NCBI RefSeq assembly: GCF_026168555.1
Contig: NZ_CP092472.1
Span: 1 to 45,114, forward strand
Source: Qipengyuania spongiae
Lineage (GTDB): Bacteria > Pseudomonadota > Alphaproteobacteria > Sphingomonadales > Sphingomonadaceae
DNA length: 45,114 nucleotides
Reading direction: 5' to 3'
Of this stretch, positions 8,481 through 17,602 are shown in pieces (the stretch's first letter is position 1; each line of letters begins with the position of its first letter). A program made the translations under genes and the position numbers. The notes under the pieces were generated by a model. That model saw nothing but the letters and a program-made list of their open reading frames with translations. It made no database searches and was not told the origin of the DNA.

Positions 8481-10673
8481 ATGAATCAAGCGACTTTCGG
8501 TTTTGAACAGCGACCCCGCCTTGGAGGGGCGCCGGCCGGCGTTTTAGAGGGTCAGGTGGAAACGACACCGATCCTGACTCACTATGCCTCTCTATTTTGG
8601 CGTCGCCGCCGGGTGGTGGGAGGCATCATCGCAGCCTTCGTTGTGGTCGGCCTGATCGTAACTTTGCTGATGACTCCGCAGTATACTGCGACAAGCGAAA
8701 TTGAAATTCGCCGTGAGACTGCTCAAATCGTTAATATGCAAGGTGTCGAGCAGGATGCCAGCGATGCAGACCAAGAGTTTTACCAAACGCAGTATGGCTT
8801 ATTGCGCGCGCAATCGCTCGCCGAAAAGGTCGCCGGCGAACTTCAGTTAGCGGATAACGCACAATTCTTCGAAATGTTTGAGCCCGATCAGAGGCAAAGA
8901 CTATTCGGTGAAAACGGCAACCCAGCAACGGATCGTGAAACGCGGTTGCGAGCCGCAGGGGCTATTCTGCTCGATAATGTTCGCATTTCACCAGAGCGGC
9001 AGTCTCGATTGGTTGAGATCGACTTTACCGCCCCCTCACCCGAAATGGCTAGGAACGTTGCGAATGCGTGGGCCGAAGGGTTTATCGAATCCAATCTCGA
9101 ACGCCGCTACGAAGCGAGTTCTTACGCGCGTGATTTCCTAGAAAATCGGTTGGCAACCTTACGCACGCGTCTCGATGAGTCCGAGCTCAACCTCCAGAAT
9201 TATGCACAGGACGAACGGATCGTCACCCTTCCAGGGGCAGGTCGTGATGGCTCGGAACAATCTACGGTCGCGTTCGATCTTGTAGCGCTCAACGAAGAGC
9301 TCTCCGAAGCAACTGCCGATCGAATTACAGCACAGGGGCGCTTGCAGTCGGTTCGCGGACGAGCCGGCGAGTCCACCGAATCTCTCAACAACTCTGCCCT
9401 CAACCAATTGCGAGCTCAACGAGCCGAACTGTCCGGTGAATATGAGAAATTGCTTCAGCAGTTCGAACCAGCTTATCCGCCGGCTCGAGCGCTTCAGCGA
9501 CAAATTGCTGAGGTAGACCGAAGCATCCAACGCGAGGAAAGACGAGTGGGCAGCTCAGTCGAGTTGGCCTATCAGGCGGCACGAGAGCGCGAGCAGGCTC
9601 TGCGCCAGGAAGTCAACGCGTTAGAGGGCCAATTCCTTGATCAGCGACGCCGCAGCATTCAGTATCGTGTCTTGGGGCGCGACGTCGATACGAACCGCCA
9701 GCTTTATGACGCCCTGTTGCAGCGCTACAAAGAGATCGGAATTGCTGGTGGTGTCGGCACCAACAATGTATCAATCGTTGATCGGGCTGATATACCCCAG
9801 CGTCCGTCAAGCCCGCGACTTCTGCTTAATCTAGTGCTGTCGTTGTTTGCAGGTGTAACGATTGGTGCGATTGCGGCCTTCCTTCTCGAGCAAAGCGACG
9901 AGACCATGTCGGATCCGAGTGAAGCTGAGCGGCTTATCGGGTTGCCATTGTTGGGTAGCGTCCCTCGTTCCGATGAAGAACCAGGCGACGCACTGCTTGA
10001 TCCTAAATCCCAATTGGTGGATGCCTATCTCGCGATCCAAACTAGCTTGCAGTTCGCGACTGAGAGCGGAATACCGCGCGCAATTGCGGTCACCAGCACT
10101 CGTCCTGGCGAAGGAAAATCTACTACGTCACTGGCGCTCGCAACCATGCTTGCACGCGCGCAAAAACGAGTGGTGCTGATCGATGGCGACATGCGTTCAC
10201 CGTCAGTCCATCATTTGATTGGTACCGATCACGACAGAGGATTGAGCACCTATCTTTCAGGGAACGCCTCTGCTGCCGAATTGATGCATAAGGTTGATCG
10301 GTACGGCTTCTTTGCCATCACCGCCGGCCCCATCCCGCCTAATGCAGCTGAATTGTTGACCGGTAATCGGTTGGCTACACTGTTGACCGAACTGAGTGAC
10401 GATTTTGATCATGTGATCATCGATGCGCCACCCGTCATGGGGTTGGCCGACGTGCCGCTTATTGCGGGCCGGGTTGATGGTATCGTCTACGCTGTTGAAG
10501 CGCATGGCATTCGGCTTGGCATGGTCCGTGCGGCGCTTCAGCGTATCGCCGCGACCTCTGCACGCATTCTTGGAACGGTTGTCACCAAGTTCGAACCGAA
10601 GCGTTCAAGCAAAGGTTACGGATATACCTACGAGTATGAGTACGGCGACAAACAAGCTGCAGCAAAGGTTTAA
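8481..10673 (+). CDS. Polysaccharide copolymerase with tyrosine autokinase (Wzc/GumC-like)
   Basis: Inner-membrane chain-length regulator fused to a cytoplasmic BY-kinase, 730 residues. An N-terminal Wzz domain has a membrane segment at about 50-70 (VVGGIIAAFVVVGLIVTLL), long periplasmic coiled coils at about 190-430, and a second membrane segment at about 455-475. The kinase has Walker A in TRPGEGKSTT (about 540), Walker A' VVLIDGDMR (about 563) and Walker B HVIIDAPPVMG (about 643). The tail has a tyrosine cluster (YGYTYEYEYG, about 712-721), the expected autophosphorylation site. No separate phosphatase is visible in the window. Its neighbour upstream is the export lipoprotein. Confidence 0.94.
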   Translation: MNQATFGFEQRPRLGGAPAGVLEGQVETTPILTHYASLFWRRRRVVGGIIAAFVVVGLIVTLLMTPQYTATSEIEIRRETAQIVNMQGVEQDASDADQEFYQTQYGLLRAQSLAEKVAGELQLADNAQFFEMFEPDQRQRLFGENGNPATDRETRLRAAGAILLDNVRISPERQSRLVEIDFTAPSPEMARNVANAWAEGFIESNLERRYEASSYARDFLENRLATLRTRLDESELNLQNYAQDERIVTLPGAGRDGSEQSTVAFDLVALNEELSEATADRITAQGRLQSVRGRAGESTESLNNSALNQLRAQRAELSGEYEKLLQQFEPAYPPARALQRQIAEVDRSIQREERRVGSSVELAYQAAREREQALRQEVNALEGQFLDQRRRSIQYRVLGRDVDTNRQLYDALLQRYKEIGIAGGVGTNNVSIVDRADIPQRPSSPRLLLNLVLSLFAGVTIGAIAAFLLEQSDETMSDPSEAERLIGLPLLGSVPRSDEEPGDALLDPKSQLVDAYLAIQTSLQFATESGIPRAIAVTSTRPGEGKSTTSLALATMLARAQKRVVLIDGDMRSPSVHHLIGTDHDRGLSTYLSGNASAAELMHKVDRYGFFAITAGPIPPNAAELLTGNRLATLLTELSDDFDHVIIDAPPVMGLADVPLIAGRVDGIVYAVEAHGIRLGMVRAALQRIAATSARILGTVVTKFEPKRSSKGYGYTYEYEYGDKQAAAKV

Positions 10674-10678
10674 CGCCG

Positions 10679-11842
10679 ATGCCGCGCTTTGCCCGGATTG
10701 TAGCTGCAGTAGGCGCTGTGGCCATCGGTCTTTTTGCCGGATCGCAAGGTTTTGCGTTTGTTATTGCTGACCGGCAACCGCAACTGGCGTTGCAAATTAA
10801 TTCTAAACAGCCTCAAGCGCTAGCGAACGTCGCCGCTAACTCGCTTTCAACAAACGAGGGAGGGGATCGAAGCGAGATTGCACGCCGCCAGGTAGAAGAA
10901 GTAATCAAGCTCGATCCAATGCAAGTCCGTGCTTTGGTCGCATCAGCGTTGCTACAACAAGCTCAAAACCCGGACAGCGCTCGCTCGCTCATGGCGCATG
11001 CTCAAAGCCTCTCCCGGCGAAATTTGAGCGTCCAATTGTGGTGGATTGAATACTGGGCCGCACGTGGCGATGTAGCCCGCACACTTCAGCACTACGATAT
11101 CGCAATGCGAACAGGTTCCAGTGCGCCGGGCATTCTATATCCAATCCTTGTTTCAGCGAGTACTGATCCTGTGGTCGCTGCCGAACTGGCTCGTGTTCTA
11201 GCCGGTAACCCCAATTGGGGTGACCAGCTTGTGCAGCAGATCGCGCAAAGCTCCACTAATCTTTCGGGAGTGGCCAACCTTTTCGTTGCGATGAGCGAGA
11301 CCGGCGCACCTATTTCCAATGCCGCGCTGTCTACGGCGACGGCGAGAATGGTTGAAGCCGATAGCCTGCCTGACGCCTGGCGCGCTTATCGGGCCTCGCG
11401 ACCAAAACAAGCCGATCAGCCTGTGCGCAACACAGCTTTTGTTTCCGAAAACTCTTCCCCCACGATGTTCGATTGGCAGCCCCAAAGCGGTTCGCCGTCT
11501 GCCTCGATAGGCAATGGCACAATGCACTTGGCTGCTGCGGCCGGAGTTTCGGGTGTGGCCGCGCGGCAGATCACCACGCTTTCGCCTGGAATTTGGCAGG
11601 TCGAGTTCCGTCATGATGGCCGCGATCTTGGCGACCTTCCTTATCTTACGGCTACTTGCGTCGGTAGCGGAGCAGTGTTGGGCCGGTCCCAATCTGCTGG
11701 TCAGAGTGTAGAGCGGCTGACTTTCACAGTACCAAAAGGTTGCGTGTTTCAAGATCTAGCTTTTACGCTTCCAATTAGCGATCGGCCCGGTGGGGCCTCT
11801 GCAAACGTGCGTGAATTAACAGTGAAGCGGGGGGCGGCCTGA
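10679..11842 (+). CDS. Exported helper protein of the exopolysaccharide operon, function unknown
   Basis: 387 residues, starting 5 bp after the Wzc-like gene. The N-terminus (RIVAAVGAVAIGLFAGSQGFAFVIA) is a signal peptide or membrane anchor, so the rest probably lies in the periplasm. Residues 40-240 are helical and alanine-rich, with repeat-like units (VRALVASALLQQAQNPDSA, WIEYWAARGDVARTLQHYD) resembling tetratricopeptide repeats. Residues 260-387 look like a beta-rich domain with a pair of cysteines (TATCVGSG, PKGCVF). It may scaffold the polymerisation or export complex; this is inferred from position only. Confidence 0.8.
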   Translation: MPRFARIVAAVGAVAIGLFAGSQGFAFVIADRQPQLALQINSKQPQALANVAANSLSTNEGGDRSEIARRQVEEVIKLDPMQVRALVASALLQQAQNPDSARSLMAHAQSLSRRNLSVQLWWIEYWAARGDVARTLQHYDIAMRTGSSAPGILYPILVSASTDPVVAAELARVLAGNPNWGDQLVQQIAQSSTNLSGVANLFVAMSETGAPISNAALSTATARMVEADSLPDAWRAYRASRPKQADQPVRNTAFVSENSSPTMFDWQPQSGSPSASIGNGTMHLAAAAGVSGVAARQITTLSPGIWQVEFRHDGRDLGDLPYLTATCVGSGAVLGRSQSAGQSVERLTFTVPKGCVFQDLAFTLPISDRPGGASANVRELTVKRGAA

Positions 11843-11936
11843 TTTCGCTTGGGGCAACGATGAGGTATTGTCAGCTCGATAGCCCGTCTGAAATTTTAGT
11901 CGATCCTACAAAAGACTCCGATCAGGCAGCTAAGCA

Positions 11937-13202
11937 ATGGTGATCGTCAACCGCAGCAGTTCCATATGGAGTAACTGGCTTGTTCAATTGGGCGGTTGCA
12001 TATTTTTAGCTGCAGTCCTCCCAACGCTTCATCGTTATCACAGTATTGATGCAGGTGCGATAGATACTCTTGGTTATACCTTCATAGGTATTCTAAACGC
12101 AATACTTTTTGGTTTCTGGCTTTTACGAAATATGACAACCTATCCCGGTGTGGAGAAAGGTTCTTACATTTTCCCTTCCATCGGAATAGCGTACTTCTTG
12201 TTATTAATGATTTTTGTATTCGGGCGTTTTGAATATAATAGAGTTACATTATTACTATCATTCGGTATTAGCTTGATTTGGCTTTTCCTGGTTCAGTATC
12301 AGGAGCAACGCAGCGCAATACTTAAAGTGGGGTATATCGATTTTTCAGAGGTTTTTTCTCCTATTGAAATACGCTCGGTGGTTTGGAGGCGGTTGGTAAG
12401 CCCTCATATTTCCGCTTGGGGTGACGTTGACATTGTTGCTACTGATTTGCGGATCGATGTTCCGGAAGAATGGGATAGAGCGCTCGCCAGCGCGGCGTTA
12501 GCCGGCTTGCCTGTTTTTCATCTAAAGCATCTAATTGAATCACTTACCGGGCAGGTTGAGCTAGAGCATCTATCGGAAAATAGCTTCGGGTCGCTCATTC
12601 CACTTTCGGCTTACAAACGAGTAAAGCTAACGCTCGATTGGATTGTAGCGTTGGTTGCTCTGATCGTCCTGTTCCCCTTGCTCTTTGTGACCGCGATCGC
12701 GATCCGAGTGAGCTCGCCAGGGCCAGCGATTTTCAAGCAGGTTCGCATCGGCTATCGGGGCGATCCTTTCACTGTTTGGAAATTCCGCACGATGCGGGTC
12801 GCTGAGGATGCAAACGTAGATCGCAGTGTGGCGATGACCCGAGACAATGATAACCGGATCACGAAGATTGGTCGGATTTTGCGCAAGACGCGGCTCGATG
12901 AACTTCCACAGATTATCAATGTGCTCCGCGGCGAGATGAGCTGGATTGGGCCTCGACCGGAAGCCGAGGTCCTTTCCCGTTGGTACGAGCAGGAAATTCC
13001 CTTCTACCGCTATCGGCATATTGTACGTCCCGGAATCACCGGATGGGCGCAGGTATGTCAGGGCCACGTTGCAGAAGTAGAAGAGGTTCGTAGTAAGCTC
13101 CATTACGATTTTTACTACATCAAGAACTTCTCGCCATGGTTTGACCTGCTGATTGTAGCACGCACCATCTACACGATGATGACGGGTTTCGGTTCGCGAT
13201 GA
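11937..13202 (+). CDS. Undecaprenyl-phosphate sugar-phosphotransferase (WbaP/GumD-like)
   Basis: Initiates repeat-unit synthesis by moving a sugar-1-phosphate onto undecaprenyl phosphate at the inner membrane. The product is 421 residues. The N-terminal 130 residues hold four hydrophobic segments and are clearly more AT-rich than neighbouring genes. The C-terminal bacterial sugar transferase domain starts at about 225 with a re-entrant helix (DWIVALVALIVLFPLLF). The core motifs are KQVRIGYRGDPFTVWKFRTM, LRKTRLDELPQIINVL, SWIGPRPE and the VRPGITGWAQV block. The stop overlaps the next start by ATGA. Confidence 0.93.
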   Translation: MVIVNRSSSIWSNWLVQLGGCIFLAAVLPTLHRYHSIDAGAIDTLGYTFIGILNAILFGFWLLRNMTTYPGVEKGSYIFPSIGIAYFLLLMIFVFGRFEYNRVTLLLSFGISLIWLFLVQYQEQRSAILKVGYIDFSEVFSPIEIRSVVWRRLVSPHISAWGDVDIVATDLRIDVPEEWDRALASAALAGLPVFHLKHLIESLTGQVELEHLSENSFGSLIPLSAYKRVKLTLDWIVALVALIVLFPLLFVTAIAIRVSSPGPAIFKQVRIGYRGDPFTVWKFRTMRVAEDANVDRSVAMTRDNDNRITKIGRILRKTRLDELPQIINVLRGEMSWIGPRPEAEVLSRWYEQEIPFYRYRHIVRPGITGWAQVCQGHVAEVEEVRSKLHYDFYYIKNFSPWFDLLIVARTIYTMMTGFGSR

Positions 13203-14125
13203 TCGCTGCGGACGATCTACAACGGGACTGGGATTATCGTCCCAGCAAGCCCTCCATGCTAGTGCGAGCGTTGCGGTTACGTTCACATTTGCGAGGATGG
13301 AGCCGTGCGCCCGAGTGGTTGGCGATCCGACCAATAACGCAATCTGCGCGCTGGAACGGGTTATTCCTGTTTGCACCCGATGGTCGGCTCGATCCCATGC
13401 AAATCGAAATGGTGCATCGGCTATCGATAATGGATGGGCGCATCGCCGTCATTGTGGCTGCCCCAGACCGCACCGCTTGTGTCGATCCAGCGCTAAAGAA
13501 TGTTGAAGCGCTGTACTGGAAAGCACTCGGTGGATTTGATTTCTCTGCTTATGCGATTTTCTTGCATGAAGTTTCCATTCGCTCGCCTGGAGCCTTGCTC
13601 TACCTCCAAAACGATTCAGTCCTAGGTCCATTTGGCGAGATTGATCGCCTGATCGCCAGCATACCATGGCGCACTGGGGGATTTCTTGCGAGCTCAGCAA
13701 TGGAAAATCATATTCAAAGTTTTGCTTTCGTAATGCATGATGTCACTCCGACCTTAATAAGAACGCTTCGTCCGGTGATCTCGCCGCGGCGCTCACTTGA
13801 CCACTGGCGCGATGTAGTCTGCCGGCAGGAGACGCGCTTTGCGCGTATTGCTGCGCGCAGTGGAACGGTTGGATCGCTATGGTTTTCTGAACGGCCGCGA
13901 CAAGTAGAGCGCGGACTGATTGAGACGCTTGTACAGCGCGCGCAGGGACGGAAAATAACGCCTGATGTGCAAGACCCTTCGTTGGTCGCCGCGGCCAATC
14001 TGTTGGAAACGGGTTTTCCGTTTCTTAAACGCTCGCTGTTCGGCCGTAATGCAAGCTTCCAAAACCAAGCGCGTTTGACCCAATTTCTACGAGAAAACGA
14101 TCATCCAGTGCCTTGCGCATTATGA
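13199..14125 (+). CDS. Uncharacterised protein with rhamnan-synthesis (RgpF)-like features
   Basis: 308 residues, soluble, located between the initiating transferase and a glycosyltransferase and overlapping both by four bases. There is no clear catalytic motif. FDFSAYAIFLHE and LLYLQNDSVLGPFGEIDRLI resemble the central part of RgpF-type rhamnan synthesis proteins (aspartate in a VNDSV/QNDSV context), which suggests a polysaccharide-assembly role, perhaps glycosyl transfer. The C-terminal half (RPRQVERGLIETLVQRAQG) matches nothing I recognise. The similarity is weak, so the role should be taken as likely but unproven. Confidence 0.75.
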   Translation: MIAADDLQRDWDYRPSKPSMLVRALRLRSHLRGWSRAPEWLAIRPITQSARWNGLFLFAPDGRLDPMQIEMVHRLSIMDGRIAVIVAAPDRTACVDPALKNVEALYWKALGGFDFSAYAIFLHEVSIRSPGALLYLQNDSVLGPFGEIDRLIASIPWRTGGFLASSAMENHIQSFAFVMHDVTPTLIRTLRPVISPRRSLDHWRDVVCRQETRFARIAARSGTVGSLWFSERPRQVERGLIETLVQRAQGRKITPDVQDPSLVAAANLLETGFPFLKRSLFGRNASFQNQARLTQFLRENDHPVPCAL

Positions 14126-15069
14126 ACGGCGAGGCGGTCGATATCGTGATTGTCAATTGGAACGCTGGGCCGCTGCTGGCCGCGTGCCTGCGATCAATTG
14201 CGAGTAGCAACACCCATCGCATTTCGAGCATCGTCGTAATCGACAATGCCTCGAGTGACGGTTCGGCAGACATTAATTGCGTCGACCTGCCGCTCGAGAT
14301 TGTGAAAAGCGAAGTCAATCTTGGTTTTGGTCGTGCGTGCAATCTGGGGGCAGAGCAAGGCAATGCGCGGTATCTTTTGTTTCTTAACCCCGATACCGAG
14401 GTTGGACCGTCTACAATCACGACGGCGGTCGAATTCCTAGACCGGCCTGAGCATTCCGACATTGGCGTTCTGGGCATTCGCTTGGAAGATCGCGATGGTA
14501 CCATTCAGCGGCATTGTGCGCGATTTCCTAGCTGGCGGACCATGGTCGGCGAAGCACTTGGTCTTTCGCATTTTTTTCCCGAACAGTTTCCACCTGTCAT
14601 CATGAGAGAATTCGATCACCGGACGGAGCGCGATGTCGATCATGTCATCGGAGCGTTTTATTGTATGCGGCGGGATCTTTTTGAGCGGGTGGGGGGGTTT
14701 GATCCTACTTACTTTGTTTATTTCGAAGATCTCGATCTTTCACACCGTATTGCCCAAACAGGTGCGCGGATACATTACGAGCCACACATTACCGCTTATC
14801 ACAAAGGTGGCGGAACGTCCGACCAGATCAAAGCCCGACGTTTGTGTTATGCCTTGGCTGGCCGACTGACCTACGCCGACAAACATTTTTCCCGTCTAGC
14901 CCGTGCGGCCGTGTATGCGGCGATCTTGCTCGTTGAACCGCTCGTTCGAACGGTACGTGCATTAATCAGCTCAAGCAGACAGGAATTGTGCGAAACGTGG
15001 CAGGGCTTCGGTATGCTTTATAAATCGCTTCTATCGCGCCGTCGTGCACGGCTACCGGATCGACCCTGA
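14122..15069 (+). CDS. Family 2 glycosyltransferase (rhamnosyltransferase-like)
   Basis: GT-A fold transferase of 315 residues, inverting family 2. It has DIVIVNWNAGPLLAACLRS at residues 7-25, VVIDNASSDGS, VNLGFGRACNLGAEQ, and the metal-binding region LFLNPDTEVG near residue 95. Further on, VGGFDPTYFVYFEDLDLSHR carries the ED of the acceptor-activating base. This pattern is common in dTDP-rhamnosyl transferases. ATG 14122 was chosen because it overlaps the previous stop as ATGA; a TTG at 14113 would add three residues. Confidence 0.9.
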   Translation: MNGEAVDIVIVNWNAGPLLAACLRSIASSNTHRISSIVVIDNASSDGSADINCVDLPLEIVKSEVNLGFGRACNLGAEQGNARYLLFLNPDTEVGPSTITTAVEFLDRPEHSDIGVLGIRLEDRDGTIQRHCARFPSWRTMVGEALGLSHFFPEQFPPVIMREFDHRTERDVDHVIGAFYCMRRDLFERVGGFDPTYFVYFEDLDLSHRIAQTGARIHYEPHITAYHKGGGTSDQIKARRLCYALAGRLTYADKHFSRLARAAVYAAILLVEPLVRTVRALISSSRQELCETWQGFGMLYKSLLSRRRARLPDRP

Positions 15070-16388
15070 TGCCTTTTGCCCACAGTATTCCGCCCAACCG
15101 AGGTTTTATAGCGTTTACGTCGCGCATCTTTCTGATCGCAACTCTTGCAGTATCGGTGATCATCCCGCATTCTTTTCAAGTGCCAACGGCCGCATTGATC
15201 GTCGTCACGGGCGCGATAGCTATTTTCGGCGTTCGAATGACGAAGTGGGTTTCCACGCAACTGATTTTCTATTGTGCAGGCGCCGCGCTGACGGTGTTCT
15301 ATCTGTTTATCGGCAATATAAACGGCGCGCCTAATGATGCGATCATCCAGACCGCGTTGGTCTATTTGGCTTCTCCCCTGCTGTGGATCATCATTGCGGC
15401 AAGCCTCCAACAGCTGTTCGGCAGAAAAGGCACTGTGCGCTGGCTTATCCTCTTTACGTGGGGCGCGATGGCTAGCGTGGTCGTATTCTTCTATGCCTAT
15501 TTTGCTTTCGGTAGAGATTCCGTGGAATTTCTGGCTGAAGACGCGAACATCAACGTGCGTGGCGGCTTTGCCGGCGCGACAATGTTCGTCTACGGATCGC
15601 TAATCTTTTTATCGGCTGCGTTCTTTGCTGAGCCATCTGTGGTGCGTTCGCGCCTTGTTCGCTTCGTGATGCCAGCAGCGTTAATCACTGCCGCCGCGAC
15701 CTCTGGTCGCTCGGCGCTGATATTGGCGATCCCAATCGGCTATGCGGTGGGGCTTGTCCTGAGATCGGGTTTGGCGCCGCGATACTCGACCGAAGGTCGT
15801 AATAGTATTGCACTGTTGCCGACGATCGGACTGTTGGTCGCGATTGCTTTGGCAGGGATCATTCTCAATGCCTTGTTCGCTCAGCTCGACCTTCTCTATA
15901 TCGGGAATGTATTTCTCGACAAATTGCTGTCTGGTGGGGGTTCTGAGCGTGTCGAGCAGACTAGTGCCCTATGGGACGGTATCGAGCGGTCTTTCGGTCT
16001 TGGCTGGGGCCACGGCATCGGCGTAGATTATATCCGCAACGACCGCTTGCCTTGGCGTTACGAAGTTCTTCCTCTCGCAACTGTTCTGCGTGTGGGGATC
16101 ATCGGCTTGGGAATTTACGCGCTGCCTTTTTTGAGCGCGGCATGGGTGATCGTACAGCGCATGCGCACACGCACACTCGCGCCATGGGATATTTATCTGG
16201 CAGCGGGTTTAGCATCAGTAACTGTAGCGACGTTCACTAATCCCTATCTGGAATCCTTCATCTTCCAGTGGATGTGCTTCATTCCGATCGTAATTATCGG
16301 TTCAATCCAGAACGAGGCAGAGAACGAAAGTGTGGATCAGGATGAAATAAGGGCGATGGCGCCACGCTCGATCCCGCAACACGCATGA
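15069..16388 (+). CDS. Wzy-like polysaccharide polymerase
   Basis: 439 residues with about ten to twelve hydrophobic segments and no soluble domain. A periplasmic loop at about 285-330 (SGGGSERVEQTSALWDGIER, then LGWGHGIGVDY) resembles the polymerase loop of Wzy proteins, where a serine/arginine pattern and a GxG segment recur. The start shares one base with the preceding stop (TGATG). It is the second polymerase or ligase candidate on the plasmid. Topology and location support repeat-unit polymerisation at the periplasmic face, but the sequence alone does not distinguish polymerase from ligase. Confidence 0.8.
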   Translation: MPFAHSIPPNRGFIAFTSRIFLIATLAVSVIIPHSFQVPTAALIVVTGAIAIFGVRMTKWVSTQLIFYCAGAALTVFYLFIGNINGAPNDAIIQTALVYLASPLLWIIIAASLQQLFGRKGTVRWLILFTWGAMASVVVFFYAYFAFGRDSVEFLAEDANINVRGGFAGATMFVYGSLIFLSAAFFAEPSVVRSRLVRFVMPAALITAAATSGRSALILAIPIGYAVGLVLRSGLAPRYSTEGRNSIALLPTIGLLVAIALAGIILNALFAQLDLLYIGNVFLDKLLSGGGSERVEQTSALWDGIERSFGLGWGHGIGVDYIRNDRLPWRYEVLPLATVLRVGIIGLGIYALPFLSAAWVIVQRMRTRTLAPWDIYLAAGLASVTVATFTNPYLESFIFQWMCFIPIVIIGSIQNEAENESVDQDEIRAMAPRSIPQHA

Positions 16389-16401
16389 TCGGCTTTTCTT
16401 T

Positions 16402-17598
16402 ATGAAAAAGGATACTTCGACCAACTTTATAGCGCTGTTGCGACGCGTGCTTGCTCGCATGCCCAAGCGCTTATCGCGGTTCGGCTATGCCCTGTTGCGC
16501 CCTATGCGATTGCCACGCCTTGCAAACGATCAACCGCTGGCACTCGTTGCCACACATGATCTAAGCCTTAGCGGAGCGCCTCGTACTGCGCTCGATTTGG
16601 CTCGCGCATTAATGCAAATGGGCTATCAAGTTGTAGCTGTAGCGATGGCCGACGGGCCGATGCGAAAAGAATATGAGGCGGCAGGCGTTACGCTGCTGAT
16701 AGATCCAATGCCGCGCCGGAAAGCGCGCTATTTGCGTAATCTGGCAACGAAAGCGGAGATCGCTCTTGCTAACACGGTTGTCTGCGCACCGCTGGTTGAT
16801 GCTTGGTCGAAATACGCGCCAGTATGTTGGTATTTACACGAATTGTCCTTGTTAGAGCATCTGCTCCAACAAGGACGGATTGCCCGTCCCTTGACCAACG
16901 CCGGACGTATATGGACTGGGAGTGAATTGTGTGCACGGATAGTTCGGCCTTATAGGCTTGATACGGTGGTTTTGCCGTATGGTTTGGCACCCGTTTCTGC
17001 TGGCACACCGTTTGACAACGATTTTCTCGACGTTGGAATATTTGGCTCTGTCGAACCCCGCAAAGGCCAGGACCTCGCCATTGATGGGCTGTTGCGTCTT
17101 GCCCCTGAAGATCGTGCGCGGATCAGGCTTCATTTTTATGGTCGATTACTAGACCCTCTTTTTGCAAAGGGCTTTCTGGACCACTGCGCCACGATCGAAC
17201 AAGCGACTTACGGCGGAGAACTTGATCAGGCCGATTACCGCGCAATGCTTGGTCGGATGGACGCCATTCTTGTCTGTTCACGCGAAGACACCGCCCCCCT
17301 AGTTTCGATCGATGCGCTTTCTGCGGAACGGTTGCTTTTGCTCACCCGGGCGGTGGGAACCAGCGCTTGGCTGAATGATGGTGAAGAGGCCTTGATCGAA
17401 CAAGAGGCAAGTGCGGCTGCTATGAGCAGGCTTTATGAAAGGGCTCTTGCTGCATGGCCAGACAGGATGCGAATTGGTTCGGCTGCACGGGCACGCTTCG
17501 ATCAAACTTTCGCTTGGGATACGTTCGTGAACCAACTGGAGAAAGAAATTGTAGCAGCGCGCGATACATTCTTCGCAGTTTCAAAAAACCTGGCGTAA
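16402..17598 (+). CDS. Family 4 glycosyltransferase
   Basis: 398-residue GT-B transferase. The N-terminal half has VATHDLSLSGAPRTALDLARAL at about 50, with the SGAP loop common in family 4 enzymes acting on lipid-linked or rhamnosyl acceptors. The C-terminal half has DVGIFGSVEPRKGQDLAIDGL (donor-binding start, about 213) and ILVCSREDTAPLVSIDAL, matching the E-x7-E type region. It is the last gene of the rightward operon from 6232. It faces the beta-helix gene with only 4 bp between the two stops. Confidence 0.88.
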   Translation: MKKDTSTNFIALLRRVLARMPKRLSRFGYALLRPMRLPRLANDQPLALVATHDLSLSGAPRTALDLARALMQMGYQVVAVAMADGPMRKEYEAAGVTLLIDPMPRRKARYLRNLATKAEIALANTVVCAPLVDAWSKYAPVCWYLHELSLLEHLLQQGRIARPLTNAGRIWTGSELCARIVRPYRLDTVVLPYGLAPVSAGTPFDNDFLDVGIFGSVEPRKGQDLAIDGLLRLAPEDRARIRLHFYGRLLDPLFAKGFLDHCATIEQATYGGELDQADYRAMLGRMDAILVCSREDTAPLVSIDALSAERLLLLTRAVGTSAWLNDGEEALIEQEASAAAMSRLYERALAAWPDRMRIGSAARARFDQTFAWDTFVNQLEKEIVAARDTFFAVSKNLA

Positions 17599-17602
17599 AA
17601 TT

